Positions 33,020 through 41,150 of a DNA stretch of 60,852 nt are shown here, in pieces. A program made the position numbers and the translations under genes. Position 1 is the first letter of the stretch, and every line of letters begins with the position of its first letter. The notes below the pieces were generated by a model. That model was not told where the DNA came from. It did no database searches and saw only the letters and a program-made list of their open reading frames with translations. Location of the stretch: positions 1 to 60,852 of the forward strand of contig NZ_FRBF01000018.1 of assembly GCF_900142545.1 (NCBI RefSeq). Reading direction: 5' to 3'. The DNA is from Fibrobacter sp. UWT2. Lineage in GTDB: Bacteria > Fibrobacterota > Fibrobacteria > Fibrobacterales > Fibrobacteraceae.

Positions 33020-34237
33020 CTAGAAATTCACCTTGAAGAACTTACGCTTACCAACTTGAACAACCAGCTGGTCTGCGCCCTTGATTTCGATCTGGGACTG
33101 CGGATCGGCAAGTTTTTCGCCGGCAATCTTCACGCCGCCGTTCTGGACCATGCGACGAGCTTCGCCCTTGGAGGCGAAGGCCTTGATTTCAACGAGCAGG
33201 TCCAGGGCACCATAGGTGCCGGCCGCCACGCTGCATTCGGCAGCATCGCTCGGAATAGCATTACCGCTGTGAATTTCACGTTCCTTGGCAGCGGCGGCCT
33301 CGGCGGCTTCTGCGCCGTAGTACTGCGTCACGATATCGATAGCGAGGCGGTGCTTGGCATCGTTGGGGTTCATCTTGCCTGCGGCAATGTCGGCCATCAT
33401 CTGCTTGATTTCTGCAAGCGGAATGTTGGTCAGAAGTTCGAACCAGTTTTCAACGATGCTGTCGGCGAGGCTGTAAATCTTGTGGTACATCACGTCGGCC
33501 GGTTCATTGAGGCCCACGTAGTTACCGATGGACTTGGACATCTTGACCTTGCCGTCGGTACCGAGGAGAATCGGCATGAAGAGACCGATCTGCGGTTCCA
33601 TGCCTTCGAAAAGCTGCAAGTCGCGACCGCGAAGCACGTTGAACTTCTGGTCGGTGCCGCCGAGTTCCACGTCGCTGTTGATGGCGACGGAATCGTAGCC
33701 TTGCATCATGGGATACATGAATTCGTGCAAGCTGATCGGCGTATTGGCTGCATAACGGTTGTGGAAGTCTTCGCGTTCAAGCATCTGGGCCACGGTAAAC
33801 TGACCCATGAGTTCGGTCACCTTGCTGAACGGGAGCTTAGAGAACCATTCGCCATTGTAATGGATTTCCACCTGGTCGCGGCGAACGACCTTGAAGAACT
33901 GTTCCTGGTATTCCTTTGCGTTTTCGAGAACCTGTTCATGGCTGAGACGCGGACGAGCCTTGTTACGGCCGCTCGGGTCACCAATCTGAGCCGTGTAGTC
34001 ACCCACAATGAGCACGACGGTATGACCCAGGTCCTGAAACTGGCGGAGCTTACGCATCACCACCGTATGGCCAAAGTGCACGTCCGGAGCAGTCGGGTCC
34101 ACACCCATCTTCACGCGGAGAGGAACACCGGTATCGTAAGACTTCTGAAGTTTCTTTTCAAGTTCATCTTGCGGCACAACATCGATAACGCCGCGCATCA
34201 AAATATCAAGCTGTTCTTTAACAGGACGGAATTGCAT
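33020..34237 (-). CDS. tyrS: Tyrosyl-tRNA synthetase
   Basis: Class I aminoacyl-tRNA synthetase, 405 aa. HIGH motif as HFGHTVV (about 55-61), KMSKS present (about 232-236), tyrosine-binding region GGTDQKFNVLRGRDLQ (about 192-207), and a C-terminal S4 RNA-binding domain (about 340-405, SKGEARRMVQNGGVKIAGEK). The HFGH form and the length place it in the TyrZ-like bacterial branch. First gene of a minus-strand run with pfkB, mqnB and mqnD. Confidence 0.95.
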   Translation of the reverse strand: MQFRPVKEQLDILMRGVIDVVPQDELEKKLQKSYDTGVPLRVKMGVDPTAPDVHFGHTVVMRKLRQFQDLGHTVVLIVGDYTAQIGDPSGRNKARPRLSHEQVLENAKEYQEQFFKVVRRDQVEIHYNGEWFSKLPFSKVTELMGQFTVAQMLEREDFHNRYAANTPISLHEFMYPMMQGYDSVAINSDVELGGTDQKFNVLRGRDLQLFEGMEPQIGLFMPILLGTDGKVKMSKSIGNYVGLNEPADVMYHKIYSLADSIVENWFELLTNIPLAEIKQMMADIAAGKMNPNDAKHRLAIDIVTQYYGAEAAEAAAAKEREIHSGNAIPSDAAECSVAAGTYGALDLLVEIKAFASKGEARRMVQNGGVKIAGEKLADPQSQIEIKGADQLVVQVGKRKFFKVNF

Positions 34238-34337
34238 TTTATTTCCTTTTGTTTTTTCCAGATAGGAAATATAGAAAGAGATTGACGTCTTTCAGTTTTA
34301 GGAGGACGTGGAAACAGTGAAAAAAAGACCCCAAATA

Positions 34338-34365
34338 TTGACATAAGGGGCAATTAATTTATATT
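34338..34365 (+). promoter_or_regulatory. Promoter of the small barrel gene
   Basis: TTGACA (34338-34343), a 16-base spacer and TATATT (34360-34365), 36 bases before the ATG, which has AAGGAGG in front of it. Confidence 0.8.
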
Positions 34366-34401
34366 TGCACAACTTAATTTCCTAAAAGGAGGAATTCTAC
34401 A

Positions 34402-35010
34402 ATGAGAAAAATATTCATCGCCGTACTTGCGGTCGCTGCAATGGCTATGGCCGAATCCCATACCCACGACGGCTTTTTCTTGAACTTGGCACTGGGCTTT
34501 GGCTATCAGGGTTTTACTTACGACGCCAACAAAGCTATATTCGACATGGAAGCTAACGGCATGTCATCTGAATTTGACATCAAATTGGGTGGATGCATTG
34601 CACCTAACACCCTTTTGCACGCTACAATTCTTGGTGTCGCCAATGGTAGCGAAATCGAAGCAAAGAGAGACGGTAAAAAAATTGGCTCCACCTCGGATAG
34701 AAGCGAAAGCATGTCTATGTTTGGCATTGGCGTCACCTACTACCTGCCGCAAAACGTCTTTTTCAGCGGTTCAATCGGTTTGGCAGCATTTAACCTTCAG
34801 GACAACACGGACAGCGACAACGAAATTACAGGACAAACCGATAGCGGTCTCGGCGTCCAGCTTGCCGTCGGTAAAGAATGGTGGGTCAGCGATAACTGGG
34901 GCTTAGGCGTATCCGCCGCATTTACTTACGGAGCCGCCGAAGACAAAGATGATATGGGCGATGCAAATGCCTTCGGTGTCAACGTGATGTTCTCGGCAAC
35001 GTTCAACTAA
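34402..35010 (+). CDS. Predicted small outer-membrane beta-barrel protein
   Basis: A 202-aa exported protein. The signal peptide is MRKIFIAVLAVAAMAMAES, cleaved after MAMA. The body is an OmpW/OmpX-sized barrel with a repeated aromatic-glycine pattern (FFLNLALGFGYQGFTYD, GIGVTYYLPQNVFFSGSIGLAAF, WGLGVSAAFTYGAA) and a terminal Phe-Asn (NVMFSATFN). Strong promoter and Shine-Dalgarno, so probably abundant. It is monocistronic. Function unknown. Confidence 0.75.
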   Translation: MRKIFIAVLAVAAMAMAESHTHDGFFLNLALGFGYQGFTYDANKAIFDMEANGMSSEFDIKLGGCIAPNTLLHATILGVANGSEIEAKRDGKKIGSTSDRSESMSMFGIGVTYYLPQNVFFSGSIGLAAFNLQDNTDSDNEITGQTDSGLGVQLAVGKEWWVSDNWGLGVSAAFTYGAAEDKDDMGDANAFGVNVMFSATFN

Positions 35011-35034
35011 AAGATGGGGCTTAGCCCCACAAAA

Positions 35035-36564
35035 CTATTTTCCAAAACCAGCGAGGTCTATACCGAGCTGGTTTATTTTATATGTAAGAATACGCGGGGT
35101 CGTGGAAAGACTCCGCGCCGCAGCGGCAATTTTGCCCTTGCTACTCTTGAGAGCGTCGCAGATAATGTCTTTCTCGTATGCTTCAACCATTCGCTTCAAG
35201 TTACCGGACACGGGCGTACCGCTGGTTTCGGCAGTCTGCAGCGTGGTCGGGAAATGGTGCGGATAGATGACGTCTTCATCGGTCACGAGAACAGCACGTT
35301 CAATACCGTTTTCCAGTTCACGGACATTTCCGGGCCACGGGTAACTCATGAGCATGTTGATGGTCGTACGTGCGAGACGGCGAACGTTCTTGCCCACGAT
35401 ACGGCAATAGTGTTCCACAAAATGGTCCGCCAAAAGTACAATGTCGGTCTTGCGGTTGCGAAGGGGCGGAACATAAATCGGGAAAATGTGCAGCTGGTAA
35501 TAGAGGTCTTCGCGGAAGGTTCCCTCTTCCACCATCTGCTGCAAGCTCTTGGTGGTGGCCGCGATCACGCGAACGTTCACCTTCTTTGCAATGCGGGCGC
35601 CAATGCGTTCCACTTCGCCATGCTGCATCAACCGCAAAAGTTTCACCTGAAGGTTTGGCGAAAGTTCGCCCACTTCGTCTAGGAAGAGCGTACCGCCGTC
35701 GGCCTGTTCTACGCGGCCCGGCGTTTCTGCAATGACACCCACCAACGCGCCGCGCTCGCTACCGAAAAGTTCACGGTCCAAAACCGATTCCGGCATCGAG
35801 GCGCAATGGACGCGGACGAACGGGCCCATGTTGCGGTCGGAGCGGTAATGGATAGCTTCGGCCACAAGCCCCTTGCCCGTGCCGACTTCACCCACAATGA
35901 GTGCCGGCAGGGGGCTGCGAGAAACCTGGTCAATCTGCGCATACACGCGCTGCATTTCGCTAGAGCGCCCGATGATATTGTCCGGGTGAAAACGATCCTT
36001 GAGTTCCAAGGTCAAGCGTTCGTTTTCAGCCTTTAAAAGTTCATTTTCTTCGCGGGCTTCGCGACGGAGCTTCACGGCTGCGGCAAGCATCTGCGCGATG
36101 ATTTCAAGCAGACGCAACTTTTCAGGAAGTTCATCTTCGACCGGATTCTGGACGTCAGCACTGAAAGCGCCAATCACCTGGTGTTCCATAATCACGGGCA
36201 CGCAGAGGAACGCCTTGTCCTCCGTCTTGCCGCGGCCCGTACGGTCGAGGAAGTCCGGGTCCTTCGCGACCGAGGGAATGATAATCGGCTTGCCCGTTTC
36301 CACGACGCGGCCGGTAATACCCTCGCCCACCTTGTAACGGCCCTTGCGCGCCTGGCGGCTGCTCAAGCCCTCGGCAATTTCAATGGAGATTTCGCCCGTG
36401 TGGCGGTTGTACAGCGTAAGCGTCGCATGCTCCACGCCCATCGTCGATTCCACCACTTCAAGAATCGGATGTGCGACACTCTCGAAATCAAGTGTCTGAT
36501 TCAGAATGGAACTGATCTTGTAGAGCAGTTCCAGTTCCTGGATTTTGGATTGCGAAGTGGGCAT
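35035..36564 (-). CDS. GAF / AAA+ / Fis regulator, bacterial enhancer-binding-protein-like with altered GAFTGA
   Basis: A 509-aa transcription regulator from ATG 36564; the longer frame upstream is not supported. A GAF domain occupies about 20-165. The AAA+ domain has Walker A GEVGTGK (about 220-226), Walker B GTLFLDEVGEL and VRVIAATTKSLQQMVEEGTFREDLYYQL with the Arg-finger region. The sigma-54 contact loop, normally GAFTGA, reads GALVGV in ELFGSERGALVGVIAE. A Fis-type helix-turn-helix ends the protein (IAAAARSLSTTPRILTYKINQLG). It could act like TyrR-type members that lost sigma-54 contact; its ligand and targets are unknown. Confidence 0.88.
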   Translation of the reverse strand: MPTSQSKIQELELLYKISSILNQTLDFESVAHPILEVVESTMGVEHATLTLYNRHTGEISIEIAEGLSSRQARKGRYKVGEGITGRVVETGKPIIIPSVAKDPDFLDRTGRGKTEDKAFLCVPVIMEHQVIGAFSADVQNPVEDELPEKLRLLEIIAQMLAAAVKLRREAREENELLKAENERLTLELKDRFHPDNIIGRSSEMQRVYAQIDQVSRSPLPALIVGEVGTGKGLVAEAIHYRSDRNMGPFVRVHCASMPESVLDRELFGSERGALVGVIAETPGRVEQADGGTLFLDEVGELSPNLQVKLLRLMQHGEVERIGARIAKKVNVRVIAATTKSLQQMVEEGTFREDLYYQLHIFPIYVPPLRNRKTDIVLLADHFVEHYCRIVGKNVRRLARTTINMLMSYPWPGNVRELENGIERAVLVTDEDVIYPHHFPTTLQTAETSGTPVSGNLKRMVEAYEKDIICDALKSSKGKIAAAARSLSTTPRILTYKINQLGIDLAGFGK

Positions 36565-36588
36565 TATAGCGAAAAGATATGAAAAAAA

Positions 36589-36614
36589 AAGATGCCCGGT
36601 CGAGCCGGGCATGA
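36589..36614 (-). terminator. yqeY terminator hairpin
   Basis: Minus-strand arms ATGCCCGG and CCGGGCAT around CTCGA, followed by CTTTTTTTTT. It is joined to the intergenic repeat at 36615-36672 and lies between yqeY and the regulator gene. Confidence 0.8.
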
Positions 36615-36672
36615 CAATGCGGGTCTAGATCCTTCGACTTCGAGGCTACGCCTCTCCGCTCAGGATGACGCG
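36615..36672. repeat. Intergenic palindromic repeat, copy 1
   Basis: Read on the minus strand it begins GTCATCCTGAGCGGAG and runs through a GAGGC-GTA-GCCTC hairpin to GTCGAAGGATCTAGACCC. Ends TCCT/AGGA also pair, giving an imperfect long hairpin. It resembles short dispersed repeats of REP or MITE type, and shares the GATGACGC piece with 38549-38556. Confidence 0.5.
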
Positions 36673-36677
36673 TTATA

Positions 36678-37148
36678 TTACTTCAACGCTTCCTGAACCA
36701 GGGCAGAGGCGCGCTTGGCGTCGAAACGGCCCTTGACCTTCGGGGAAAGTTCCTTCATGATCTTGCCCATGTCTTTCGGGCTAGAGGCACCCGTCGCGTC
36801 CTTGATTTCTGCAATGAGGGCCTTGACTTCGTCTTCGGTCATTTCGGCAGGCATGTACTTGCGGTACAGGGCAATGATTGCTTCTTCAGCCGGAATCTTG
36901 TCCATGAAGCCACCCTTCGTGAGGATGTCGATGGCTTCCTGCTTCTGCTTGACACTGCGGGCAAGAACGTCGACGCACATTTCGTCGGTGATCGTTTCTT
37001 CGATCTGTGCCGGAGTGGCACCGCTCTTCATGGCTTCGTTCTTGATGTCGGAATGGAGGGTACGGAGCGTTCCGAGAGTTTCGGAATCGTGCGCCTTCAT
37101 GGCGGCCTTGATATCATCCTTAATCTTAGTCAGCAATGCACTGCTCAT
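36678..37148 (-). CDS. yqeY: GatB/YqeY-domain protein
   Basis: A 156-aa all-helical protein of the YqeY family, related to the tail domain of GatB. Family segments are MKAHDSETLGTLRTLHSDIKN (about 17-37), YRKYMPAEMTEDEVKALI and SPKDMGKIMKELSPKVKGRFD. It follows rpsU, a pairing common in many bacteria. Exact role is unclear; members may bind tRNA. Confidence 0.9.
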   Translation of the reverse strand: MSSALLTKIKDDIKAAMKAHDSETLGTLRTLHSDIKNEAMKSGATPAQIEETITDEMCVDVLARSVKQKQEAIDILTKGGFMDKIPAEEAIIALYRKYMPAEMTEDEVKALIAEIKDATGASSPKDMGKIMKELSPKVKGRFDAKRASALVQEALK

Positions 37149-37288
37149 GGTTTTACCCTTTGCGGACTCATCCGCGGTTATAATTCTCTAGAAACACGCA
37201 ACGAGCCACCGGTCATGGACCGACGACTCATTACAAAAATCGATGCCTTGATGGCGACTGCCAATTTGACCCGGAAACCGGGAGCAAA

Positions 37289-37498
37289 TTAGTAGAGGCG
37301 CTTACGGTTCTGGTCAGCGATTTCCTTCAAGCGCTTGCGACGAGCAGCAGTTTCGATGCGCTTCTTTTCTTCAGAAGGCTTTTCGAAGCGCTGACGCTTC
37401 TTGACATCAGAAATGATGCCATTCTTTTCGCAGGACTTGGTGAAACGCTTGAGAGCGCGTTCAAAAGGTTCGTTGGACTTAACAATTACGCCGATCAC
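37289..37498 (-). CDS. rpsU: Ribosomal protein S21
   Basis: A 69-aa basic protein of the small subunit: VIVKSNEPFERALKRFTKSCEKNGI then an Arg/Lys-rich helix and the C-terminal RKRLY. Length and pattern match S21. About 140 bases without a gene separate it from yqeY; that spacer contains a short CCCGG-TTT-CCGGG hairpin but no clear terminator. Confidence 0.93.
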   Translation of the reverse strand: MIGVIVKSNEPFERALKRFTKSCEKNGIISDVKKRQRFEKPSEEKKRIETAARRKRLKEIADQNRKRLY

Positions 37499-37626
37499 GA
37501 TTATCCTTTGGTTAAATTAGAAATTCGTTTTTGGATAGCCAAATATATTTAATTGACGGAAATTCGTCAAGGGTATAATAAAAAGCCCGTTTTGCCGCCA
37601 TTTTTGAATAAATTTTACAATTTAAC

Positions 37627-37655
37627 TTGCGGATTATCATAGACTTATGTATATT
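37627..37655 (+). promoter_or_regulatory. Promoter of the SPOR lipoprotein gene
   Basis: TTGCGG (37627-37632), a 17-base spacer and TATATT (37650-37655), 55 bases before the ATG. Confidence 0.65.
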
Positions 37656-37709
37656 TTTGTTATAAAAGACCGTCTATGTTGTCTTATTTTCTAAAAATTG
37701 GAGAATTGG

Positions 37710-38486
37710 ATGAAAAAGTCAATCTTGTCTCTGAGTGCCATTGCCCTTGCAAGCTCCATGCTTGTGGCTTGCAATGATGAAGAAGAACTCGTCCCGAAGA
37801 TGGATCCGGCAAAGCCCCCCGCAGAACAGCCGGCTGCACAGGCCGCCGAACAGCCCAAGGCCGACGAACCGGAACTCGTACCCATCCAGTCCCTTTCTGG
37901 AAACGCCGAATCCAAGGATGCGGCCGTTGAAGAACCAGCCAAGAATGCAGTTCCCGCTGCCGCAGGCAGTGTCCAGCCCCTTTCCAAGGGCGAATACGTC
38001 ATTCAGGTGAGCATCCAGTCTTCCAAGAGAGCCGCCGACGGTATCGTGAAAAAGCTCGCCGAAAGCGGAATCAAGGCCTATGTCGCCGAAGTGGAAAACC
38101 CGGGTGAACTGGAAGGCACCTACTACCGCATCCGCGTCGGCTATTTCGAATCTAGCGCCAACGCCCAGGAATACGGCAAGCAAGTTCTCTCTCCGCTGAA
38201 CTATGCCTGGTGGGTCGACAAGAGCAAGAACGACGACGTCGGCAACCCCGGTGGCGACGAATACTACTCCAACAACTCTTACTCTAATTCTAATACTTAT
38301 AATGAACCGGCTGCAGCACCCGAGCCTGAACCGGCTCCTGCCCCGGCACCCGAACCGGCTCCCGCTCCCGCACCTGAGCCTGAACCCGCACCGGCACCCG
38401 AACCGGCTCCTGCTCCTGCACCCGCTCCGGAACCGGCACCTGCACCCGCAGCTCCGGCCGCAGACAACTTCGACGACTGGGAATAA
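37710..38486 (+). CDS. SPOR-domain lipoprotein with Pro/Ala-rich tail
   Basis: A 258-aa protein from ATG 37710 (signal MKKSILSLSAIALASSMLVAC, lipobox LVAC, Cys21). A charged Pro-rich linker (about 30-90) precedes a SPOR domain (about 96-170: YVIQVSIQSSKRAADGIVKKL, YYRIRVGYFESSANAQEYGK). SPOR domains bind denuded glycan strands at division sites. Unusually, the domain is not at the C-terminus: about 80 residues follow, with repeated PAPEP units. The tail could span the cell wall or bind a partner. Confidence 0.82.
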   Translation: MKKSILSLSAIALASSMLVACNDEEELVPKMDPAKPPAEQPAAQAAEQPKADEPELVPIQSLSGNAESKDAAVEEPAKNAVPAAAGSVQPLSKGEYVIQVSIQSSKRAADGIVKKLAESGIKAYVAEVENPGELEGTYYRIRVGYFESSANAQEYGKQVLSPLNYAWWVDKSKNDDVGNPGGDEYYSNNSYSNSNTYNEPAAAPEPEPAPAPAPEPAPAPAPEPEPAPAPEPAPAPAPAPEPAPAPAAPAADNFDDWE

Positions 38487-38510
38487 GTCTCGAAAATACG
38501 AATATCAAAA

Positions 38511-38539
38511 AAAAACTCCGCTTTTGGGCGGAGTTTTTT
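38511..38539 (+). terminator. Terminator after SPOR gene
   Basis: Arms AACTCCGC and GCGGAGTT around TTTTGG with A- and T-runs outside. Bidirectional in form; it serves the SPOR gene and may serve glk on the other strand. Confidence 0.8.
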
Positions 38540-38544
38540 CGTTT

Positions 38545-38590
38545 AGCTCAAGATGACGCAATGCCAGCCCTGAGCTTGTCGAACGGGCGT
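38545..38590. repeat. Intergenic palindromic repeat, copy 2
   Basis: Contains AAGATGACGCAATGCCAG and CCCTGAGCTTGTCGAACGGG. It shares GATGACGC and a CTGAGC...GTCGAA layout with the repeat at 36615-36672. It lies in the gap between two convergent genes. Confidence 0.4.
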
Positions 38591-39657
38591 TACTTCTGCA
38601 AGTTCAGGCTTGCGTTAGCAGCGCCATAAAGGCTGATGCTGTAATCCTTGATGACGTACACCGGAATCTTGTTCAGGAGCGGACGGATGTTCGGATTGTA
38701 GTTCTTTTCGAAATACTTCATGAACAGGTTGTCGCGTTCGAGCCAGCGAAGGTCCTTCTGCACGGTACCGCCAGCCAGGTAGAAACCACCCAGCGGGAGG
38801 AACAGCGTAGCGGCGTCACTTGCAAAGCGGGCAAGCATCTTCACAAACAGGCGCATCATTTCGGCAGCGACCGGATCGGTATCGCTGGCGCGGCTGATGT
38901 ACTTCGGACGATCATTCGGTTCGGTTTCTTCAATCTTCTTGAAGGCTTCGTTATCGGGAACACCGCGGGTTTCCTTCCACCATTCATACATGTTGCGAAG
39001 GCCCATGCCGGAAACGAGCGGTTCGACGCCAGGAACCATGCCGATCTTCTTTTCCATGTAATCGTGGAATTCCTGGGAATCCTTGTCGAACGGGGCAAAC
39101 GTAGAGTGGCCACCTTCGGAGCAAGCCGGAATATACTTCTGACCGTCAAAGGCGAGGAAGCCGACACCCATGCCGGTACCCGGACCAATCACGGCCTTGG
39201 TGGTCTTCTGCGGAGCAGGCGTGCTACCGTCGGTATGTACGAGTTTGTGAATCTGGGCGGGATCATCCACATCGAGTGTCGGGATGCCGTAGCTAATGGC
39301 CATGAAGTCGTTGATCACGAGCGTCGGGATTCCCGTCGCAGCGCTAAGGGCATCGCCATCGACACTCCACGGAAGGTTGGTCATGACGCACTTGTTGTTT
39401 GCCACGGGGCCGGCGGCACTAATGCAAATGTGGGACGGCTTCAAGTCTGCGCGACTTTCGACTGCAATCTTGAGCGTTTCACGAATCGGGGCATCCAAGC
39501 CATCGATATCCTTGGACGGGCAATCCGTTTCAAGGATCAGTGTGAACTTGCCGTCCTTGTAGCCCACCAAGCCAAGGTTCGTGTTAGTGCCACCAATATC
39601 GCCCGCCAAAACAAGACGGTCAAATTTTGCATCAGGATTAAGCCATTTGATTTCCAT
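38590..39657 (-). CDS. glk: Glucokinase
   Basis: ATP-dependent glucokinase of the Glk (non-ROK) family, 355 aa, slightly longer than the usual 320. The phosphate-binding motif is LAGDIGGTNTNLGLVGY (about 17-33); INDFMAISYGIPTL and KAVIGPGTGMGVGFLAFDGQ (catalytic-region GPGTGxG) follow; EGGHSTFAPFDKDS is the sugar-site loop and FYLAGGTVQKDL lies near the end. It makes glucose-6-phosphate, suited to a cellulose degrader that takes up glucose. It starts two bases after the FKBP stop. Confidence 0.93.
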   Translation of the reverse strand: MEIKWLNPDAKFDRLVLAGDIGGTNTNLGLVGYKDGKFTLILETDCPSKDIDGLDAPIRETLKIAVESRADLKPSHICISAAGPVANNKCVMTNLPWSVDGDALSAATGIPTLVINDFMAISYGIPTLDVDDPAQIHKLVHTDGSTPAPQKTTKAVIGPGTGMGVGFLAFDGQKYIPACSEGGHSTFAPFDKDSQEFHDYMEKKIGMVPGVEPLVSGMGLRNMYEWWKETRGVPDNEAFKKIEETEPNDRPKYISRASDTDPVAAEMMRLFVKMLARFASDAATLFLPLGGFYLAGGTVQKDLRWLERDNLFMKYFEKNYNPNIRPLLNKIPVYVIKDYSISLYGAANASLNLQK

Positions 39658-39659
39658 AA

Positions 39660-41078
39660 TTATTCTCCAAGATATTCAACTGCAAAGATCAGTGTAGAGC
39701 CACCAGGAATCGGGCCTGCACCGCGGGCACCGTAACCGAGTCCGGGCGGCACCACCAAGATTCTCTTTTCGCCAGGGAGCATGCCCTGCACACCCAGTTC
39801 CCAACCGCGAATCACGCGGCCGGCACCCAGCGTAAATCCAAAGACCTGTCCACGATCGCGAGAACTGTCAAACTTGTAACCGTTGGTAAGCCAACCGGTG
39901 TAATGCACCTTGGCCACATTGCCCTTCTGAGCGGGATCGCCTTCGCCCTGCTTGATAATTGCATAGCGGAGACCTTCGGGGCCGTTTTCAAATGTAAGCG
40001 TCGTGGTGTCGGGGAAGAAATCCATATTCGCGACAACGGCATCGTCCACTTCGGAAGAAATCAATTCTACTCGGAAAATCAACGTGGAATTAGAAGGAAT
40101 CATGGAATAGGCGGTAGCGCCGTAACCCATGGCCGGAGACACGCGGAACCAACGCACGCCACCTTCGCGCATTCCTTCGAGACCGACTTCCCAGCCCTTG
40201 ATCATCTTGCCGGCACCCATCACCACCTGAAGAGGCTTGCCGATATCCTTAGAAGAACCGAACTTGCGGCCCGAAAGGAGCCAGCCGGTGTAATGCGTCT
40301 TGAGCACGGAACCTACTACGGCAGGCTTTCCGTTACCAATTTTTTCGTCATAAACCTTGAGTCCCTTTGCCGCTTCACGCCACTTGAGTCCTTCCACACT
40401 CTTGGGGAACACATCGGGTTCCATGGGAGGATCTGCACTGACGAGTTCTACAATAAAGAACAGGTCGGAATATTCAGGAACGCCTTCGAGAGAGTTTTCA
40501 CCATAGCCCATCTGGTAAGGCACATAAAGTTTGCGGACTTCACCCGGCTTCATTTCCAGCAGGCCCTTTTCCCAACCGGGAATCACAAGACCCATACCCA
40601 GCGTGAATTCAAGCGGTTCGCCGCCGGCATAAGATTCCGAGAACATTCTGAAACGGGTATCGGTCGGAAGAGGTGCGATAGAATCCACAAAGGTTTTGGG
40701 AACTGCCGAAGAATCGACTACTGCGGCAACCGTATCTACTGCAGCCGGAGTTTCTTTTTTGCTCTTGGATTTTTTCTTCTTGGACTTGTCGTTCACCAAT
40801 TTCGTCGTGTCAACTTTTGTCATTCCAGCAATCTGATCGGAATTAAAGTCATTTGCAAGACGAAGAGAATCTGCAATGCGCAGGGAATCGGCGAGACGGG
40901 CTTTTTCAGCCAAGATTTTTACGCTGTCTAAATACACGTAGCTTTTGTAATGCACCCTGATAAGCTGACCTGCCCGAATTGGGTCTCCGGAGCCTTCCCT
41001 AACCGTTTCAACCTTGAAGGGAATGGCAAAACAGGCGCTACACATCAGCAATACAAGAAAAATCTTCAATTTCGACAT
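39660..41078 (-). CDS. Exported triple-domain FKBP peptidyl-prolyl isomerase
   Basis: A 472-aa protein with signal peptide (LLMCSACFA, cleavage near residue 19). Three FKBP-type domains: about 25-215 (interrupted by a Lys-rich insert KSKKKKSKSKKE near 100-145), about 225-345 (LKTHYTGWLLSGRKFGSS, GKMIKGWEVGLEGMREG) and about 360-472 (AKVHYTGWLTNGYKFDSS, GRVIRGWELGVQGMLPGEKR). Domains 2 and 3 keep the active-site Tyr, Phe and Trp. It likely folds secreted or outer-membrane proteins; the insert may be a linker. Confidence 0.92.
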   Translation of the reverse strand: MSKLKIFLVLLMCSACFAIPFKVETVREGSGDPIRAGQLIRVHYKSYVYLDSVKILAEKARLADSLRIADSLRLANDFNSDQIAGMTKVDTTKLVNDKSKKKKSKSKKETPAAVDTVAAVVDSSAVPKTFVDSIAPLPTDTRFRMFSESYAGGEPLEFTLGMGLVIPGWEKGLLEMKPGEVRKLYVPYQMGYGENSLEGVPEYSDLFFIVELVSADPPMEPDVFPKSVEGLKWREAAKGLKVYDEKIGNGKPAVVGSVLKTHYTGWLLSGRKFGSSKDIGKPLQVVMGAGKMIKGWEVGLEGMREGGVRWFRVSPAMGYGATAYSMIPSNSTLIFRVELISSEVDDAVVANMDFFPDTTTLTFENGPEGLRYAIIKQGEGDPAQKGNVAKVHYTGWLTNGYKFDSSRDRGQVFGFTLGAGRVIRGWELGVQGMLPGEKRILVVPPGLGYGARGAGPIPGGSTLIFAVEYLGE

Positions 41079-41150
41079 AAAATCTCCTGTCCCACAATTT
41101 AGAAAATGCTAGTTTTTGAGAGTAACGAATAATTCCAAATGGAATAAAAT

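Noticed and set aside
37149-37288. Possible small RNA between rpsU and yqeY
   Set aside because: Only weak short hairpins (CCCGG-TTT-CCGGG and CGGTC-CAT-GACCG), no promoter and no terminator could be supported.
38310-38460. Tandem-looking short repeat that could suggest a CRISPR or VNTR
   Set aside because: It is the coding sequence of Pro-Ala-Glu repeats in the SPOR lipoprotein, without spacers.
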